NCBI GenBank assembly: GCA_036734105.1 | Contig: DAIMZH010000002.1 | Coordinates: 1-64,000, forward strand | DNA: 64,000 bases | DNA from: Azoarcus_F sp036734105 | Lineage (GTDB): Bacteria; Pseudomonadota; Gammaproteobacteria; Burkholderiales; Rhodocyclaceae | Direction: 5' to 3' | In this document: in pieces, positions 33,536 through 41,925 of the stretch | How the letters are laid out: each line of letters opens with the position of its first letter | Numbering within the stretch: the first letter of the stretch is position 1 | Program-made: the position numbers and the translations under genes | Notes under the pieces: generated by a model | Database searches by the model: none | The model's input: only the letters and a program-made list of their open reading frames with translations | What the model was told of the DNA's origin: nothing

Positions 33536-34393
33536 TCAGCAGCAACGTCCGCCAGCCGTGCTGCAGGCAGAAGCTGCCGTGGCTGCGGCGGGGGCGCGCA
33601 AGCGCAGGTCGGCGCTGGGAACCGCACCGTAGCTCGACATGCTGGCAATCAGCGGCGTGGTGACCTTGACATCGAAACCGACCCGGTCAAGTGATTCCAT
33701 ATAGGTGTCCAGCGCTTCGACCCGGATTGCCTCGATGTCGGTGCTGATGCTGTCCAGCCCGATGCCACCACAGTCGACCTGCAGCTCGTCGCACAACGAA
33801 TGACAACTGGTGCTGACCATGGAAAACAGCTCGGGCATGACACGGTGATGGGCCCAGACCAGCGCGTCCTCAACCGCTTCCTTGTCCTGTGCGAGCATCC
33901 CGGACAGACGGTCAATCCCCATCTGCAGGTGCTCCACCTCATCCTTGAGAATCGCCGTGGCCACTTCGCTGGTCGCTTCGTCGGTGTCCCGCTGAAGGAT
34001 GCGATACAGCACAATTGCCATGGTTTCGGTCATGATGTCCTGAATGATCAGGCACGCGGCCAGGTCACGTTTGGCCACCGCAGCCGAAAAGTGCTTGCGA
34101 ATGGCATGCCATTGCGGCTCGACGATGTGATCCTTGACCTCGTAGTGCAGGCGCTTGCCGAGCGACATCAGCATACGGATATGCTTGGCCTCTTCGGTGG
34201 CCTGCTTGACCGTGTCTATCTTGCCCTCGGTGGTCGGCATCAGCGGAACCATCTCGGAGTAGTTCTCCACCGCCATGATTTCGCCTGCTACGGTGTTCGA
34301 GGTGATGTATGCCATCAAGTCGAAGTAGCGCTTGTCATGCGCTGCCGCGGTCACTGCTGCTGCAGGACTGGCTTGATCCATTGTCGCTTGCAT
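33536..34393 (-). CDS. Ferritin-like di-iron protein related to aldehyde-deformylating oxygenase, with Cys-rich tail
   Basis: Protein of 285 residues starting at the ATG at 34393, which has a strong AGGAGAG site. It aligns by eye along its length with cyanobacterial aldehyde-deformylating oxygenase. All six metal ligands are in place: E38 (AGEIMAVENY), E68 and H71 (EEAKH), E123 (MTETMAI), E152 and H155 (KDEVEH). The closing AYQESL..IGF segment of the family is matched by TYMESLDRVGF. Unlike the cyanobacterial enzymes it ends in a 30-residue Ala-rich tail with Cys277 and Cys284-Cys285 (ACSTAGGRCC). It heads the 13-gene operon. The substrate is unknown. Confidence 0.8.
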   Translation of the reverse strand: MQATMDQASPAAAVTAAAHDKRYFDLMAYITSNTVAGEIMAVENYSEMVPLMPTTEGKIDTVKQATEEAKHIRMLMSLGKRLHYEVKDHIVEPQWHAIRKHFSAAVAKRDLAACLIIQDIMTETMAIVLYRILQRDTDEATSEVATAILKDEVEHLQMGIDRLSGMLAQDKEAVEDALVWAHHRVMPELFSMVSTSCHSLCDELQVDCGGIGLDSISTDIEAIRVEALDTYMESLDRVGFDVKVTTPLIASMSSYGAVPSADLRLRAPAAATAASACSTAGGRCC

Positions 34394-34467
34394 TTTGTCT
34401 CTCCTGATGAAGGTGTCTTCATCGTAGATAGATATCTGCAAATGACATATAGGACGAATGTACCACC

Positions 34468-34481
34468 AGCGAATATTCGCT
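34468..34481. promoter_or_regulatory. Perfect palindrome in the promoter region of the 13-gene operon
   Basis: AGCGAATATTCGCT is a perfect 14-bp palindrome, 75 nt upstream of the ATG at 34393, in the only intergenic gap (34394-34552) ahead of the operon. The position fits an operator. Its GAATATTC core recalls sites bound by ArsR-type repressors, but no such gene is in the window. Confidence 0.6.
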
Positions 34482-34552
34482 TGGGCTTTCGCAACTCAAA
34501 CGGTTTTCTCAGACTTGCATCCACCGGAAGGAATAACTGGTGACTGCCCTTG

Positions 34553-36079
34553 CTACAAGGTGTCCAGGTTTTCCAGCAAGCTGGCGGCATGAGCCCGTGT
34601 GGCGTTTCGCTCGGCTTCGCTCATGCGCAACCACGCCTTGTAGGGCATGGCCATGCGCGGATTTCGGGCAAATTTTTCCTCGTGGCGAAGCAGAAAATCC
34701 CAGTACAAGGCGTTGAACGGACAGGCATCCTGGCCGTGGCGACGGCTGGCATCGTAGGCGCATCCCTTGCAATAGTCGGACTGACGGCCGATGTAGCTGG
34801 CTGAACCGGCATAGGGTTTGCTGGCGATGACACCGCCGTCGGCAAACTGGCTCATGCCTCGGGTGTTGGGCATCTCCACCCATTCAAAGGCATCAATGTA
34901 AATGCCCAGATACCAGGCATCGACCTCGTCCGGGTGGCAACCAGCCAGCATGGCAAAGTTGCCGGTGATCATCAGCCGCTGGATGTGGTGGGCATAGGCC
35001 AGTTGCAGCGATTGCCCGATGGCGTGAGCCATGCACGCCATGCGGGTTTTGCCAGTCCAGAACCACTGCGGCAGGGGGCGCTGTGCCCGCAGCGCATTGC
35101 TGCTGGCGTAGTCTGGCATACGCGCCCAATACACGCCGCGCACGTATTCGCGCCAGCCCAGAATCTGGCGCACAAAACCCTCTACGGCGGCCAGCGCCAC
35201 CTTGCCGTTTTGGTAGGCGGCCAGCGCGGCATCGATGACTTCGCGTGGGTGCAGCATCTTGGTGTTGAGCGCAAACGACAGCGCGGAGTGAAACAGCAGC
35301 GGCTCGCGGCGGCTCATGGCGTCCTGATATTGGCCAAAGTGCGGCAACACTTGCTCCACAAACAGGCTAAGCCCGGCGCGCGCCTGGGCGCGGCTGAGCG
35401 GCCAGCGCAGCGCATCGGCGCTGGGTTCGCCGAGGGTGCGCACCCCGGCGGCGGTGACCTCCTGCCACAGCCCAGACAGGTCTGCCGCTGGCCAGGGCCA
35501 GGCTGGCGCGGGTGGATCGCCAGGCCAGCGGGCGCGGTTTTCGGCGTCAAAATTCCAGCGCCCACCTTCGGGCTTGCCAGCCGCATCGAGCAAAATGCGG
35601 TGACGCTTGCGCATGTCGCGGTAGAAAAACTCCATGCGCGGCACCTTGTCGGCAAAGCGTTCGGCCAGCTCGCTGCGCGAGCACATGAAATGCGCGGCGT
35701 CGGTCACACCGACAGGCAAACCCAGCGCGCTGCCGAGCTGCTGCAACTGCGACTCCAGCCGCCATTCGTCGGCCTCGATGCGCTCCACCCCCGTGGCGCC
35801 ATAATGCGCGGCCAGCCAGCGCAGGTTGGCGGCAAAGTCCTGCCGGTTGTCGGCGTCACCGATACGCAGATAATGCACTCGATGCCCGGCGGCTTGCAGC
35901 GCATCGGCAAAGCCGCGCATGGCGGCGAAGATGGCCAGCACCTTCTGGGCATGATGCACCACATAATCGGTTTCGCTGCGCACCTCCATCATCACGAAAA
36001 CCACATCGGGCTCGGGGCTGCGAAACCACGGGTGGGCGGCGTTGAGCTGGTCGCCCAGAATGAGTCTCAGCGTGGTCAT
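34553..36079 (-). CDS. Cryptochrome/photolyase-related protein (iron-sulfur bacterial type)
   Basis: FAD-dependent photolyase-like protein of 508 residues of the FeS-BCP/prokaryotic (6-4) group. It opens with LRLILGDQLN..HPWF. The C-terminal part has the cluster-binding cysteines in YCKGCAYD and ACPFNALYWDF, and the FAD region has WREYVRG and NTRGMSQFADGG. It probably repairs UV (6-4) photoproducts with light. The ATG at 36079 has AAGGAA upstream and overlaps the DUF2256 stop, so these two genes are translationally coupled, as often seen. Confidence 0.9.
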   Translation of the reverse strand: MTTLRLILGDQLNAAHPWFRSPEPDVVFVMMEVRSETDYVVHHAQKVLAIFAAMRGFADALQAAGHRVHYLRIGDADNRQDFAANLRWLAAHYGATGVERIEADEWRLESQLQQLGSALGLPVGVTDAAHFMCSRSELAERFADKVPRMEFFYRDMRKRHRILLDAAGKPEGGRWNFDAENRARWPGDPPAPAWPWPAADLSGLWQEVTAAGVRTLGEPSADALRWPLSRAQARAGLSLFVEQVLPHFGQYQDAMSRREPLLFHSALSFALNTKMLHPREVIDAALAAYQNGKVALAAVEGFVRQILGWREYVRGVYWARMPDYASSNALRAQRPLPQWFWTGKTRMACMAHAIGQSLQLAYAHHIQRLMITGNFAMLAGCHPDEVDAWYLGIYIDAFEWVEMPNTRGMSQFADGGVIASKPYAGSASYIGRQSDYCKGCAYDASRRHGQDACPFNALYWDFLLRHEEKFARNPRMAMPYKAWLRMSEAERNATRAHAASLLENLDTL

Positions 36080-36237
36080 CGGGGTTCCTTTTGTTGTGAA
36101 CTGCCGCGATGACGACGACAGCGCTCCGAGCAATAGCGCACCTCATCCCACACCCGCGCCCATTTTTTTCGCCATGCAAATGGACGTGCACAGGTGACAC
36201 AGACTTTTTGCGGCAGATTCGGTTTGGCGTGGGCCAT
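36076..36237 (-). CDS. DUF2256 zinc-ribbon protein
   Basis: Small protein of 53 residues with CVTCARPFAWRKKW and YCSERCRRHR, the four-Cys pattern of DUF2256. The family is found next to photolyases. The start at 36237 (MAHAKPNLPQK) is chosen because the longer frame has no family features. It overlaps the photolyase start. Confidence 0.85.
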   Translation of the reverse strand: MAHAKPNLPQKVCVTCARPFAWRKKWARVWDEVRYCSERCRRHRGSSQQKEPR

Positions 36238-36268
36238 GATGGCAGTCAATCGAAAGAAGTGGGAAGGA

Positions 36269-37831
36269 TCAATCAAACAACGCAAGCTGCGCGCTGTGCG
36301 GGTCTGGCTTGGCGGATTTGCGACGCTGCGATGGTCGGCGACGGCTGCCATGACGCTCGAACACCCTCTGCGATTCTTCCTTCAGGCCGGGCTGTGCCCG
36401 CCATTCACGATAGCGCGCTCTGGCCTCACGCAGGCTGCGCTCCAGGTCCACAATCGGCAGCGGATAGTCCCGTCCCAGCACACAAGCCGCCTCGCGCTGC
36501 ACCGCTTCGGGCATCAGCCAAGGTTCGAAGATAAAAACATCGGGCACCCGCCGCAAAGCGGGCAGCCAGTGCCGCACAAAACGCCCTTGCGGGTCGTGCT
36601 GACGGGCTTGCAGCACCGGGTTGTAGATACGCAGCGCGTTGATACCGGTCACGCCGGACTGCATCTGCACCTGCGGCCAGTGAATGCCGGGTTCGTAGTC
36701 GGTGAACAATCGCGCCAGGTGCAGACCGGGCTCGCGCCAATGCAACCACAGATGATAAGCGGCAAAGCTCATGAGCATGGCGCGCATGCGAAAGTTGAGC
36801 CAGCCGGTGTCGCGCAACATCGCCATGCAGGCATCGACCAGCGGATAACCGGTCTGGCCCTGGCTCCAGGCGGCAAAACGCAGCGCATCAAAATCGCCCT
36901 CGCGCAGCCCGTCATAGCCCCGGTGCATGTTTACCTGCTCCAGATCCGGCTGACTTTCGAGCTTTTGAATGAAGTGGCAGTGCCAGTGCAGGCGTGACTC
37001 AAACGCCTTCAGTGAAGCCACCAGCCGCGCTGGCTGCTGGTCCGGCGCGACATCTTGCAGCTCGGCACGTCGTCGGCGTGTGGCCTGCAACAGCTCGCGC
37101 ATCGACAGCGTGCCCCAGGCCAGATAAGGCGACAAGCGCGAACAAGCGGTGGGCGCCTTGAGTGGGCTGGAAATGCCGCCTCGGTATTGAGCCGCCCGAC
37201 CGCCCAGAAATTCCGTCAGCACCGCCACCCCGGCGCGGCGTCCGCCACCTTGGTGTTTTTGATGGCGACTGGCCAGATCAGCATCGGGCTGCCAGCCAGC
37301 GTTGCCCAGATCAATCGAGGCATCACGAACATTTGCCGGGCGCGGTGCCAGCGATTCGCTCATGAACGATTCCCAGCGGGCATCCCAACGATTGCGATCC
37401 AGCGCACCACGAAACACCCCAAACTGCCGGCATTCGGTCCACCTCAGCGCGTGCGCCCGGCACCACGCCTTGACCTGCTGGTCACGCACAAAACTGCTCA
37501 GGTTGCCGGTTTCTTCATGGCTCCATAAGCCATCGATTCGACATCGAGCCCTGATCTGCTCCAGCATCGACACCACCTCGGCCTCGCACACCTGCAACCT
37601 CAGACCCAAGCGGGCAAGATCATGCGCCAGCTCGTGCAGCGACGCCTCGATAAAGGCACGCTGGCGCGGGTCAGCATCTGGCTCGCGGGCCATTGAGGGC
37701 TCAAAGCAATACAGCGCCAGCACCGGCCCGCGCGCGCAAGCTTCGAACAACGGGCGATGGTCGCGCACCCGCAGGTCGCGCTTGAACCACACCACGTGCA
37801 CGCCTTCGGTCAATACCTGAGCAGCGCTCAT
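36269..37831 (-). CDS. Deoxyribodipyrimidine photolyase / cryptochrome
   Basis: Protein of 520 residues with an N-terminal alpha/beta antenna domain (VVWFKRDLRVRDH) and a C-terminal FAD domain (RLSPYLAWGTLSMRE, WHCHFIQKLE, TGYPLVDACM, LNFRMRAMLMSF). It most likely repairs cyclobutane dimers; a cryptochrome role cannot be excluded. The C-terminal Arg/Lys-rich tail after VFERHGSRRR is unusual and could help DNA contact. It precedes the DUF2256-photolyase pair on the same strand, so three light-response genes are clustered. Confidence 0.9.
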   Translation of the reverse strand: MSAAQVLTEGVHVVWFKRDLRVRDHRPLFEACARGPVLALYCFEPSMAREPDADPRQRAFIEASLHELAHDLARLGLRLQVCEAEVVSMLEQIRARCRIDGLWSHEETGNLSSFVRDQQVKAWCRAHALRWTECRQFGVFRGALDRNRWDARWESFMSESLAPRPANVRDASIDLGNAGWQPDADLASRHQKHQGGGRRAGVAVLTEFLGGRAAQYRGGISSPLKAPTACSRLSPYLAWGTLSMRELLQATRRRRAELQDVAPDQQPARLVASLKAFESRLHWHCHFIQKLESQPDLEQVNMHRGYDGLREGDFDALRFAAWSQGQTGYPLVDACMAMLRDTGWLNFRMRAMLMSFAAYHLWLHWREPGLHLARLFTDYEPGIHWPQVQMQSGVTGINALRIYNPVLQARQHDPQGRFVRHWLPALRRVPDVFIFEPWLMPEAVQREAACVLGRDYPLPIVDLERSLREARARYREWRAQPGLKEESQRVFERHGSRRRPSQRRKSAKPDPHSAQLALFD

Positions 37832-37865
37832 CGCAAGCCAAACACGGCCATGCCAGCGAAACGCA

Positions 37866-38330
37866 TCACATCACCGCCAGGCCACCCACCGCAATCGCCA
37901 GACTGGCAGCAGTGGTCAAACCAAGCCGTAGCGGCATATACCAGCGCGGCAACTCGGCACGTTGCACCAGCACACGGTCCTGCAGCAGATGCAGCCAGAA
38001 ACCCAGCAGCAACAAACCCACCGCCAGCAAAATCGAAAATTCCAGCACCAGCAAGGCCGCCCAGGCAATCAAAGCCGGCATCACGCTCCACACAAAGCGC
38101 TGGCTGCGCTCGCTATCATCCAGGCCAGCGGCGGTCATCGCAAAACCCCAGTGCAAGGCACCCACAAAGCTCAGGATAATCGCCCCATAGGCCATCAAGG
38201 CCTGCTGCCAGACCTGGGCATGCAAGGGGTCCAGCACCGCCGCCATAGCCAACCCGGCAAACGGCAATACACCACCAATACCCAGCCAACGTGCAGAAGA
38301 TGGCATAGCCACAGATTGAGAAGCAAACAT
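37866..38330 (-). CDS. DUF3429 membrane protein
   Basis: Protein of 154 residues with about five hydrophobic segments. The family pattern YGAIILSFVGALHWGFAM and a terminal AVGGLAVM are visible. The start at 38330 gives MFASQSVAMPSS; the longer frame is not hydrophobic and lacks a ribosome site. DUF3429 genes are frequent near photolyases. Function unknown. Confidence 0.85.
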   Translation of the reverse strand: MFASQSVAMPSSARWLGIGGVLPFAGLAMAAVLDPLHAQVWQQALMAYGAIILSFVGALHWGFAMTAAGLDDSERSQRFVWSVMPALIAWAALLVLEFSILLAVGLLLLGFWLHLLQDRVLVQRAELPRWYMPLRLGLTTAASLAIAVGGLAVM

Positions 38331-38449
38331 GACACACTCCGATTGTTTTTGTCTATGACAAATTGAGTATGAAAGAGTTCGTGATTCCCGTGTCAGGCTG
38401 AAAGCTGCCAGGATGTGCGTATTGGCAAAGCCACCACGCACACCGAAAA

Positions 38450-39934
38450 TCACTCGCTGTTTTGATCCAAAACAGCGCGACGCGGCAACCCCGCAGCAAC
38501 ATCCCTGAACGCCATCAATGCCGCCTCAAGATGATCAATGATCTCTTGCTGCAAGACGTCCGGCGGCGGCAGGTCATCCAGGTTGTCCAGGCTGTCATCC
38601 TTCAGCCAGAAAATATCCAGGCTGGCCTTGTCCCGCGCCATCAAGTGTTCGTAGCTGAAGTATTTGAAGCGTTCGCTTTCAACCCGCGCATGGCGGTTGT
38701 CCGGGTTGTAGCAGGCGATGAAATCTCGCAAGTCGTCGAGTTTCAGCGTCCGCGTCTTGAGCGTAAAGTGCTTGTTGGTGCGCAGGTCGTAAAACCAGAC
38801 CCCCTTGGTGTGACGCTGGCCGTCCTTGGGTTTGGCGTCAAAAAACAACACGTTGGCCTTTACACCCTGCGCATAAAAGATGCCCGTAGGCAGGCGCAGC
38901 ACGGTGTGCACATCGCAGTTTTCGAGCAGCTTGCGGCGGATTTTCTCGCCCGCGCCACCCTCAAACAGCACGTTATCCGGCAACACCACGGCGGCTTTGC
39001 CGTCTGACTTCAACATGCTGACGATGTGCTGCAAGAAGTTGAGCTGCTTGTTCGAGGTGGTTTCCCAGAAATCCTGCCGTTCGTAGGTCAGCGCCTCCTT
39101 ATCCTGTTCGCCCTCTTCATTGGTGAAGGTCATGCTGCTTTTCTTGCCGAAGGGCGGATTGGCCAGCACGTAATCCACCTTGCGCTTCGACTCGGCGATG
39201 AGTGCATCCGACCGCTCCACCAGCGGCTCGCCATCGAGTTCGCCGATGCTGTGCAGAAACAGGTTCATCAAGCACATGCGGCGCGTGTTCGGCACGATCT
39301 CGTTGCCGTGAAAGGTCTTGTCGCGCAAAAACTCCTTCTCGGACTTGTTCAGTCTGGCGCCCGGCCGCGTCAGCCAGTTATACGCACCCAGAAAAAACCC
39401 GCCGGTGCCGCAGGCCGGGTCGGCGATGGTCTTCATTGGCTCGGGTCGGACGCAGGTCACCATCGCTTCGATCAGCGCGCGTGGGGTGAAATACTGGCCC
39501 GCGCCGCTCTTGGTGTCTTCCGCGTTCTTCTGCAACAGACCTTCATACAAATCGCCCTTGGTGTCGGCATCCAGGCTGATCCAGTTTTCGGCATCAATCA
39601 ATTGCACCAGGCGCGAGAGCTTGGCCGGGTCTTGAATCTTGTTCTGCGCCTTGAAGAAGATGGCGCCCAACATGCCCGGCTCCTGCCCCAGTGTGTGCAA
39701 CACCGCCAGATACTGCGCTTCCAGCGGCTCGCCCACTTTGGAGGTCAGGCTGGCCCAGTCGTAACCCTTCGGGATGTGGGTGTCGCGCTTGTACGGCTCT
39801 TGCGCGTATTCGTGCGCCAGCTTGAGAAACAGCAGATAGGTGAGCTGTTCGAGGTAATCGCCGTAACCCACGCCGTCGTCGCGCAGGGTATGGCAGAAGT
39901 TCCAGACTTTCTGGACGAGGGTGGAGGTGTTCAC
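38450..39934 (-). CDS. hsdM: Type I restriction-modification DNA methylase subunit HsdM
   Basis: N6-adenine methylase of 494 residues with an N-terminal HsdM_N helical domain, SAM motif I DPACGTGGFF and catalytic motif IV NPPFGKK. The target-adenine methylation depends on HsdS, four genes upstream in transcription. It starts with GTG at 39934 overlapping the stop of the AlbA_2-type gene. It is the last gene of the operon, so the gene order is R - AAA - (R fragment) - S - AlbA_2 - M. Confidence 0.95.
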   Translation of the reverse strand: MNTSTLVQKVWNFCHTLRDDGVGYGDYLEQLTYLLFLKLAHEYAQEPYKRDTHIPKGYDWASLTSKVGEPLEAQYLAVLHTLGQEPGMLGAIFFKAQNKIQDPAKLSRLVQLIDAENWISLDADTKGDLYEGLLQKNAEDTKSGAGQYFTPRALIEAMVTCVRPEPMKTIADPACGTGGFFLGAYNWLTRPGARLNKSEKEFLRDKTFHGNEIVPNTRRMCLMNLFLHSIGELDGEPLVERSDALIAESKRKVDYVLANPPFGKKSSMTFTNEEGEQDKEALTYERQDFWETTSNKQLNFLQHIVSMLKSDGKAAVVLPDNVLFEGGAGEKIRRKLLENCDVHTVLRLPTGIFYAQGVKANVLFFDAKPKDGQRHTKGVWFYDLRTNKHFTLKTRTLKLDDLRDFIACYNPDNRHARVESERFKYFSYEHLMARDKASLDIFWLKDDSLDNLDDLPPPDVLQQEIIDHLEAALMAFRDVAAGLPRRAVLDQNSE

Positions 39935-41925
39935 GGAGCGCGGCTTCCTGAATTTGTGGAGACGTGGGTGGTGTAGGCCTGGCGCGGATCGTTCGGGTTC
40001 GGAAAAGCGCGCTGCAAATCTTTGCTGGCGACCAGCGGGTTGAGGATTCGTTTACGTAAATCGACTCCGTCAGGATTTCGACCGAGCAATTGAGCCAAGA
40101 CGCGCAAACCGAGATAGCGGCCGCTGCACAGGGCCAGTACGATTTGCTTAACCAGCTCAGGGTTTGCCCGCCCACGCTCCGATACAGGAGCAGCCAAGAT
40201 CCGCAGGCGGGTCAGCTCATCAGGCGCAATCTGGGTCAGATCAGTGATCACAGCCGGATCACCTGGCTCGGTATCGGTGTGGCCGGATTGCTCAGGTGTT
40301 AAGGCGCTTAGCTCCGGTGTTAAGGCACTTAGCTCCGGTGTTAAGGCACCGAGCTCGGGTGTCAAGCCAGGGTCGGGAGACGAGGCAAGACCGCTTGCCG
40401 ACTCGAACACCATCGCCAGGGTCTGGCTCTGCCATGGCAGGGAATACACCATGCCGCGACCGCTGCCTTGTGCTGCCAATAGGCCATCGCGCACGAGGCT
40501 GGCCAGCATCTTGGTGATATCTGCCGGGTGGTCGGTTGAAATTTCGCGCAGGCGGGCATGGTTCACAATACCTTCGGCGCTGGCTGTGATCAGCGCCAGC
40601 CGTGCGAGTTCAGGCAAGGCCGCAAACCGCTCGCCCAGCCGTGCTTGCAGCTCGACCAGCACATCTTCCGGGACGAGGCTGCTCATGCGCAGCTCCATCA
40701 GGGTTTGCTCCGGTTCGCGCAACTCATGCAGCACCGGCCGACGCCAATGCTGGCCCGCCCAATTATGGTAAATCTTTGGCAAGCCCGAACCGGCATGATC
40801 GCCATAGCCCACCAACTGAAACATGGTTTGCAGGCGGCGATTGCGGCAATCGCTGTTTCCACCTTGCACGGCCAGCTCCGGCGGCACCCGCATCAGACCG
40901 GGGTTGCGAAAGCCGAACATGTCAGGCCGCTTCACCACCAGTACCGACACCCGGCCAGTGAAATCCGCATGAATCAGGGTATTGGCCAAAGCCTCGCGCA
41001 GGGCTTCATGCACCGGCGTATCGTCCACGCGCTGGCCTTCCTGCAACTGAAAAGGCACTTTCAAATCGGCGGTCAGCTTCTGGTACACCTTGCGGAAGAA
41101 GTCATACACATTGCCCGACCAACTTCCATCGGGCACGAGCCGATCGATCCAGCGTTTTTCGGCCTTGGCCTCGGGGCGCTCCTGATAGTCCACCATGTAG
41201 TGCGGCAAGGCATCGCGGATCACCTCTGCGCGGCCAAACATCAGCAGGCCCGCCAGCCGCAAACCACGGGTGCCTTCCTCTCGGTTCTTGCCAAACGCCC
41301 CGATGCGTTCCAGAAACACCGCCATGGGCAGGTCACTCCACACATGGCCGGGCTTCACTGCCGCGAAACGGTTGCGATATGCCGCCACGGTGTCCATATC
41401 GAGATCGCCAAAATCAAAGCCCTTCAGCACGCGCTCATCACGCGAATCCTCCACCCGCTCCGCAAGCAGGCGGCGCACCGTTTCATCGTCTGCCTGGTAG
41501 TCGCCTTCATAGCGGCGCACAAAGGTACCGCCAAACGGGTTGCTGCCCAGATACACCGGTTTCACTTGGCGTGCCGCACGCGGCACCTGAATGCGCAATA
41601 CGGTTTTATCGTCGATCTTGATCGGGGTGACATCGTGCTCGTTGAGCAGGTTGCAGCTTACCTGCTTGCGGTTGTGCAGGTTATCCCACAGCGCCTTGCG
41701 CACCCGCTCCACCTCGACCAGACCCAAGGCGCGGAACTCGCCACGGGGTTTTTCCTGGACACCCAGCAGGATGACTCCGCCATCGGCATTGGCCATGGCG
41801 CTGTAGCTTTTCCAGATATCCTCGGGCAACTCGCCCTTGCCGTCACGGCCCTGCGCCGCTTTACACTCCAGATCGCAGGATTCAGCGACACTGGCCAAAT
41901 CGAGGCCGTTCCACTGATCGCTCAT
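39931..41925 (-). CDS. AlbA_2/Schlafen-like ATP-binding protein inside the restriction operon
   Basis: Protein of 664 residues. The N-terminal AlbA_2 (Schlafen-type) domain has ECKAAQGRDGKGELPEDIWK and GGVILLGVQE. A middle segment (VDDTPVHEALREALANTLIHADF) is the GHKL-like part of ATP-dependent helicase-related regulators, followed by winged-helix regions. Near 520-550 it has repeated LTPELSA units. It is coupled to hsdS (ATGA) and hsdM (GTGA), so it was retained as part of the operon. Similar genes occur in other type I systems; their role (control of restriction or extra defence) is not settled. Confidence 0.85.
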   Translation of the reverse strand: MSDQWNGLDLASVAESCDLECKAAQGRDGKGELPEDIWKSYSAMANADGGVILLGVQEKPRGEFRALGLVEVERVRKALWDNLHNRKQVSCNLLNEHDVTPIKIDDKTVLRIQVPRAARQVKPVYLGSNPFGGTFVRRYEGDYQADDETVRRLLAERVEDSRDERVLKGFDFGDLDMDTVAAYRNRFAAVKPGHVWSDLPMAVFLERIGAFGKNREEGTRGLRLAGLLMFGRAEVIRDALPHYMVDYQERPEAKAEKRWIDRLVPDGSWSGNVYDFFRKVYQKLTADLKVPFQLQEGQRVDDTPVHEALREALANTLIHADFTGRVSVLVVKRPDMFGFRNPGLMRVPPELAVQGGNSDCRNRRLQTMFQLVGYGDHAGSGLPKIYHNWAGQHWRRPVLHELREPEQTLMELRMSSLVPEDVLVELQARLGERFAALPELARLALITASAEGIVNHARLREISTDHPADITKMLASLVRDGLLAAQGSGRGMVYSLPWQSQTLAMVFESASGLASSPDPGLTPELGALTPELSALTPELSALTPEQSGHTDTEPGDPAVITDLTQIAPDELTRLRILAAPVSERGRANPELVKQIVLALCSGRYLGLRVLAQLLGRNPDGVDLRKRILNPLVASKDLQRAFPNPNDPRQAYTTHVSTNSGSRAP
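40291..40374 (-). repeat. Intragenic 21-bp tandem repeat (about four units)
   Basis: The unit (plus strand GCTCCGGTGTTAAGGCACTTA with variants) repeats about four times and codes for the heptad LTPELSA/LTPELGA in the linker of the AlbA_2-type protein. The last two units have diverged. The length is a multiple of three, so a change in copy number would change linker length without a frameshift. Confidence 0.85.
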
